Of a stretch of 64,000 nucleotides of DNA, positions 58,883 to 64,000 are shown one piece after another. Numbering within the stretch: position 1 is the first letter of the stretch; each line of letters begins with the position of its first letter. Position numbers and translations under genes: made by a program. The DNA lies in assembly GCF_016522065.1 (NCBI RefSeq), contig NZ_JAEHFV010000006.1, positions 124,001 to 188,000 on the forward strand, given 5' to 3'. The notes beneath the pieces were generated by a model. It was not told the DNA's origin and ran no database searches. It worked only from the letters and a program-made list of their open reading frames with translations. The DNA is from Flavobacterium agrisoli. GTDB taxonomy: Bacteria; Bacteroidota; Bacteroidia; Flavobacteriales; Flavobacteriaceae.

Positions 58883-60544
58883 ATGCGAAAAATTAAATCA
58901 ATATTCAGCCTGTTTTTGTTCGTTTTAGGCGTTCAGTTTTCCATTTTTGCACAAAATACATCTTTAAAACCCGTTTCTTACACTGTCGTTACAAAAAAAA
59001 GGCAGACTTATACTGTGCAACAATATGCCCATGTTTTCTCGGAAAGTAAACACAATATTGTCGGATTTGCTCCGGAACTAAAAGGTCTTAAAGCAGTTCG
59101 GCTTCCACTGGGAAGTTATAAAAACGGGTCTCATGATGCTTTGAAATTAAACTTTTCGCATCCTTCAAAATTGTTAATCGGAGTTTTTAAAGATACTTCA
59201 GCCGATTATTTACAACCGAATCAATTAGGGAATGCACAGTTGGTTATCCAAAATGGAGTTACCGTAACCGGACTTCCTGCTGTTGATGTTTATGCTTTGG
59301 ATTTTAAAAAAGGGATACAAACCATTTTACCAAATCAAAAAGGATTATTTATGGTATTGGGAGCCTTAAATAATGCGAATTCATTGGTTCAGACAGATGC
59401 TAAAATGTTAGACGGAAGAGAATGGAAATTCCCATATATCATTGAAGATTTCTCTGATGAAAAACCACTTTTTAAAGTTATTGGAGGACAAGATGCTCCG
59501 GTAATTGATGAAGGAATGTCCGGAACAGAAGGAATTCAGGGCGGTTTTGAAGGCGGTCGTGTGGTAAAAATAAAAGATACGTATCACATGTTCCCAACAG
59601 AACGTGCTGGTGAAAAAGGAGTGGACTATTATTACGATCGTGTAAAAACTAAAATCGGACATTGGACCAGTAAAGATGCTATTCATTGGAAAAGAGAATC
59701 CACTATTTATCAAGCCAGCGGAGTGTATGCCATCACCGAAGATGATAACCCAATGAATGATCGTCGTGCTGCAATTTGGTCGTATATGCCTGTTTTTAAT
59801 GAAAAAACAAATAAATGGTACGGTTATTATTTGGCCTATACGGTTCACAAAGAAATAGAGCCGAATCATTCTTTTGGAAGAATTTGGCGTTGTGAGTCAA
59901 CGGTAGAAGGAATCGACGGAATTGGAGGGCCTTACAAAGATATGGGCATTATTATGGAACCCGGATTGGATTCTCAACCTTGGGAAGGCCGTCAGGGTGT
60001 GGCTTCGTTTTTTCCGTATCAGGTGGGCGATAAATTCTTCGGATTTTATTCGGGAGCTTATCCATTTGAATCTTGGGCAGATTATCCTAAAAAATCTGGA
60101 AAAGGCTGGTTTGTGGCTTTGGCTGAATCAAAAAGTCTGGAAGGACCTTGGTCACGCTTAAATAAAGGTTTAGAACCAATAAAAACAATACATCCGCAAT
60201 TTGTAGAAAACCCGATTGTGAGTCAGTTGCCAAACGGTTTGTACATTGCCATTTTTGATGGAGGTCCTGAAGGCTGGGGGCATCATTTACCCAATATGAT
60301 CGGTTACACACTTTCAAAAGATGGTGTAAATTGGTCGGAAGCACGTTATATTCCTATCGAAACCAAAGTCAAAAAATGGTGGGACATCATGCGTACGCCT
60401 TTGTGTTTGATTCCGGAAGGGAATGACGAATACACTATTGTTTACAATGCTATCGATCTAAAAAGAAGATTCCATCCAACTGGAATGGTGAAAGTAAAAT
60501 TGGATCGAGAGGTTATGGAACAACGTTTGAAGGATTTGAAGTAG
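58883..60544 (+). CDS. secreted five-bladed beta-propeller glycosidase-like protein (553 aa)
   Basis: A 553-residue exported protein with a signal peptide (SLFLFVLGVQFSIFAQ). Residues about 20-175 form a beta-rich N-terminal module; the rest has GH43/GH32-type five-bladed propeller features: GGRVVKIKDTYHMFPTERAG, HWTSKDAIHWKRESTIY, DRRAAIWSYMPVFNEKTNKWYGYYLAY, GPYKDMGIIMEPGLDSQPWEG, VENPIVSQLPNGLYIAIFDGGP and DGVNWSEARYIP. Acidic residues suitable for catalysis occur, but I cannot assign it to a known GH family. It lies between GH78 and another propeller gene in the rhamnosidase cluster. Confidence 0.7.
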   Translation: MRKIKSIFSLFLFVLGVQFSIFAQNTSLKPVSYTVVTKKRQTYTVQQYAHVFSESKHNIVGFAPELKGLKAVRLPLGSYKNGSHDALKLNFSHPSKLLIGVFKDTSADYLQPNQLGNAQLVIQNGVTVTGLPAVDVYALDFKKGIQTILPNQKGLFMVLGALNNANSLVQTDAKMLDGREWKFPYIIEDFSDEKPLFKVIGGQDAPVIDEGMSGTEGIQGGFEGGRVVKIKDTYHMFPTERAGEKGVDYYYDRVKTKIGHWTSKDAIHWKRESTIYQASGVYAITEDDNPMNDRRAAIWSYMPVFNEKTNKWYGYYLAYTVHKEIEPNHSFGRIWRCESTVEGIDGIGGPYKDMGIIMEPGLDSQPWEGRQGVASFFPYQVGDKFFGFYSGAYPFESWADYPKKSGKGWFVALAESKSLEGPWSRLNKGLEPIKTIHPQFVENPIVSQLPNGLYIAIFDGGPEGWGHHLPNMIGYTLSKDGVNWSEARYIPIETKVKKWWDIMRTPLCLIPEGNDEYTIVYNAIDLKRRFHPTGMVKVKLDREVMEQRLKDLK

Positions 60545-60619
60545 AGTAAAGAGAATAGAAAAGAGAATATAGAAAATAGAGGCAAGAAACAAGAGTATAG
60601 AGAAATCTGCTCGATCTGC

Positions 60620-60637
60620 TCCCGATAGCTATCGGGA
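60620..60637. repeat. 18-base perfect palindrome TCCCGATAGCTATCGGGA
   Basis: A perfect palindrome within a purine-rich text (AGAGAATAGAAAAGAG-like) between the two propeller genes. It resembles dispersed palindromes common between genes in Flavobacterium; no other copy was found in this window. Confidence 0.7.
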
Positions 60638-60666
60638 CTGCGTGCCAAAAAAATATACAAAACAAA

Positions 60667-61791
60667 ATGAGAATCAAATATTTATTAATAGCTGTTGCAT
60701 TGTTTCTTATCGCCAGTTGTGCCACCCATTACAAAAAGCGTGACATCAACGATGCCGTGATGAACGAAATTTACAACGAAATAAAAACGCCATACAAATA
60801 CGGTTTGGTAATGGTGCCAACGGACAATTCCTATAAAATGGACTGCCCTTCGGTTTTTCGTAAAGATGGGAAATGGTTCATGACGTATTTAATTTACGAC
60901 GGACGTGGTTATGAAACTTGGCTGGCCGAAAGCGATGATTTATTAAATTGGAAACATTTAGGAAAAGTAATGTCTTTTTCTAAAGATGAAAAAGAATGGG
61001 ATGTGAACCAAAAAGCAGGTTACATTGCATTGCAGGATTACACTTGGGGCGGTTCGTACGAATGGAAAAAATACGATGATAAATACTGGATGAGTTATTT
61101 TGGTGGAAACACGACAGGTTATGAAGCTGGAGTTTTATCCATCGGAATGGCTTATACCAAAGAAGCACCAACTAAAGCCCACGAATTTGAACGTTTGCCA
61201 AAACCGGTTTTGACACCAAAAGATAAAGATGCAAGTTTTTGGGATAACAGCACGATGTATAAAAATTCGGTTATTGAAGATAAAGAACGCATTACGGGAA
61301 GTAAATTCATCATGTATTACAACGCCCGTGGCGATAGTTTGAATCCGGCAAAAGGTGCTGAACGCATTGGTATGGCGGTTTCAAATGATATGAAAACATG
61401 GAAACGTTACGGTAAAAAACCATTGTTGAATCACCACCGAGGAATCACAGGAGATGCTTATATTCAGCGAATCAATGACACTTGGGTGATGTTTTATTTT
61501 GGTGCTTTTTGGAGAGATTGGAATCAAGGAGCCTTCAATCGTTTTGCCGTTTCGAATGATTTAGTGAACTGGAAAGAGTGGAAAGGTGACAACTTAATTG
61601 AATCTTCAGAACCTTACGATAATAGGTTTGCACATAAATCTTTTGTGGTAAAACACGATGGCGTGGTTTATCATTTTTACTGCGCAGTTAACAAAGCAGA
61701 ACAAAGAGGAATTGCCGTGGCGACTTCAAAAGATTTAGGGAAAAGCGAAATGAATTTTGTTGCGCCACAGGTTAAAAAAGAGAAGAAATAA
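60667..61791 (+). CDS. five-bladed beta-propeller glycosidase-like lipoprotein (374 aa)
   Basis: A 374-residue lipoprotein, with a lipobox ending IASC (Cys18). Propeller blades are recognisable: MDCPSVFRKDGKWFMTYLIYDGRGYETWLAES with a possible catalytic Asp, DDLLNWKHLGKVM, WDNSTMYKNSVIEDK, IGMAVSNDMKTWKRYG, DAYIQRINDTWVMFYFGAFW and FAVSNDLVNWKEWKG. The layout is of the GH43/GH117/GH32 type, but the family cannot be fixed from sequence alone. It is located outside the cytoplasm and sits between another propeller protein and GH2, so it likely acts on side chains of the same polysaccharide. Confidence 0.72.
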   Translation: MRIKYLLIAVALFLIASCATHYKKRDINDAVMNEIYNEIKTPYKYGLVMVPTDNSYKMDCPSVFRKDGKWFMTYLIYDGRGYETWLAESDDLLNWKHLGKVMSFSKDEKEWDVNQKAGYIALQDYTWGGSYEWKKYDDKYWMSYFGGNTTGYEAGVLSIGMAYTKEAPTKAHEFERLPKPVLTPKDKDASFWDNSTMYKNSVIEDKERITGSKFIMYYNARGDSLNPAKGAERIGMAVSNDMKTWKRYGKKPLLNHHRGITGDAYIQRINDTWVMFYFGAFWRDWNQGAFNRFAVSNDLVNWKEWKGDNLIESSEPYDNRFAHKSFVVKHDGVVYHFYCAVNKAEQRGIAVATSKDLGKSEMNFVAPQVKKEKK

Positions 61792-61813
61792 AAAAATTAA
61801 GAATCTGTCAGAG

Positions 61814-61838
61814 CTAACAGGTTTTGAAAACCTGTTAG
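61814..61838. repeat. 25-base palindrome between the propeller gene and GH2
   Basis: CTAACAGGTTTT, a central G and AAAACCTGTTAG form perfect 12-base arms. It lies about 22 bases after the propeller gene stop. Confidence 0.7.
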
Positions 61839-61869
61839 GTCGTGTACACATAAAATAATAAAGACACAG

Positions 61870-64000
<2,131 letters not shown>

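Overview
The window is about 64 kb of low-GC DNA from a member of the Bacteroidota, almost certainly Flavobacteriaceae and close to Flavobacterium. Reasons are A-rich leaders with few Shine-Dalgarno sequences, promoters of the Bacteroidota type (TTG near -33, TAnnTTTG near -7), the family order ParA-ParB-DUF5683-DapB-LepB-WbqC, the extended RibH, GIN-domain proteins beside PspC/PadR, and many intergenic hairpin repeats. No phage, insertion sequence, CRISPR array or rRNA was seen.

Bases 1-24.6 kb are mostly core genome: murB (cut by the window edge), a glycosyltransferase, a rhodanese-thioredoxin lipoprotein, recF, a TPR membrane protein, ribH, mutL, two rhomboids, an EEP-family phosphoesterase, WbqC, lepB, dapB, parA/parB, tRNA-Pro(TGG), trxB, a PadR/PspC/GIN envelope block, a frameshifted DUF4442 gene and nhaA.

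Bases 24.6-31.4 kb hold sugar-acid and galactose genes: galK-galT, eda and kdgK, a divergent LacI regulator with two visible operators, and a FucP-like sugar transporter.

Bases 31.4-46 kb are the most unusual part. A tightly packed minus-strand operon encodes a solute-binding-protein fold without a signal peptide, two CaiB/BaiF CoA-transferases, a second such solute-binding protein, a Gfo/Idh/MocA oxidoreductase, a MaoC hydratase and possibly the FucP-like transporter. There are no ABC permease or ATPase genes. It diverges from a plus-strand set with GH105, a 2-keto-3-deoxy-sugar-acid dehydrogenase, an FAH-family hydrolase, a Zn alcohol dehydrogenase, an L-fucose-dehydrogenase-like SDR and an L-fuconolactonase. 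These are the parts of the non-phosphorylating L-fucose/L-rhamnose pathway, except that the expected sugar-acid dehydratase is absent. The same imperfect palindrome (TAAATGT-N7-ACATTTA and variants) lies on both sides of the divergent promoter region and also upstream of the GH141-like gene and the GH78 gene, so these units probably form one regulon.

Bases 45.6-64 kb carry saccharolytic enzymes and transport: a GH141-like beta-helix protein with a C-terminal sugar-mutarotase-like domain, a Gfo/Idh/MocA oxidoreductase, an SSS symporter, GH78 alpha-L-rhamnosidase, two five-bladed-propeller glycosidase-like proteins and a GH2 beta-galactosidase that runs off the end. Between them are a degenerate M23-like protein, two DUF1254 paralogues (the first broken by an in-frame stop), a nitroreductase and a MarR regulator. 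Together the region suggests use of a rhamnose/fucose- and uronate-containing plant or algal polysaccharide such as a rhamnogalacturonan; that substrate is an inference. No SusC/SusD pair is in view.
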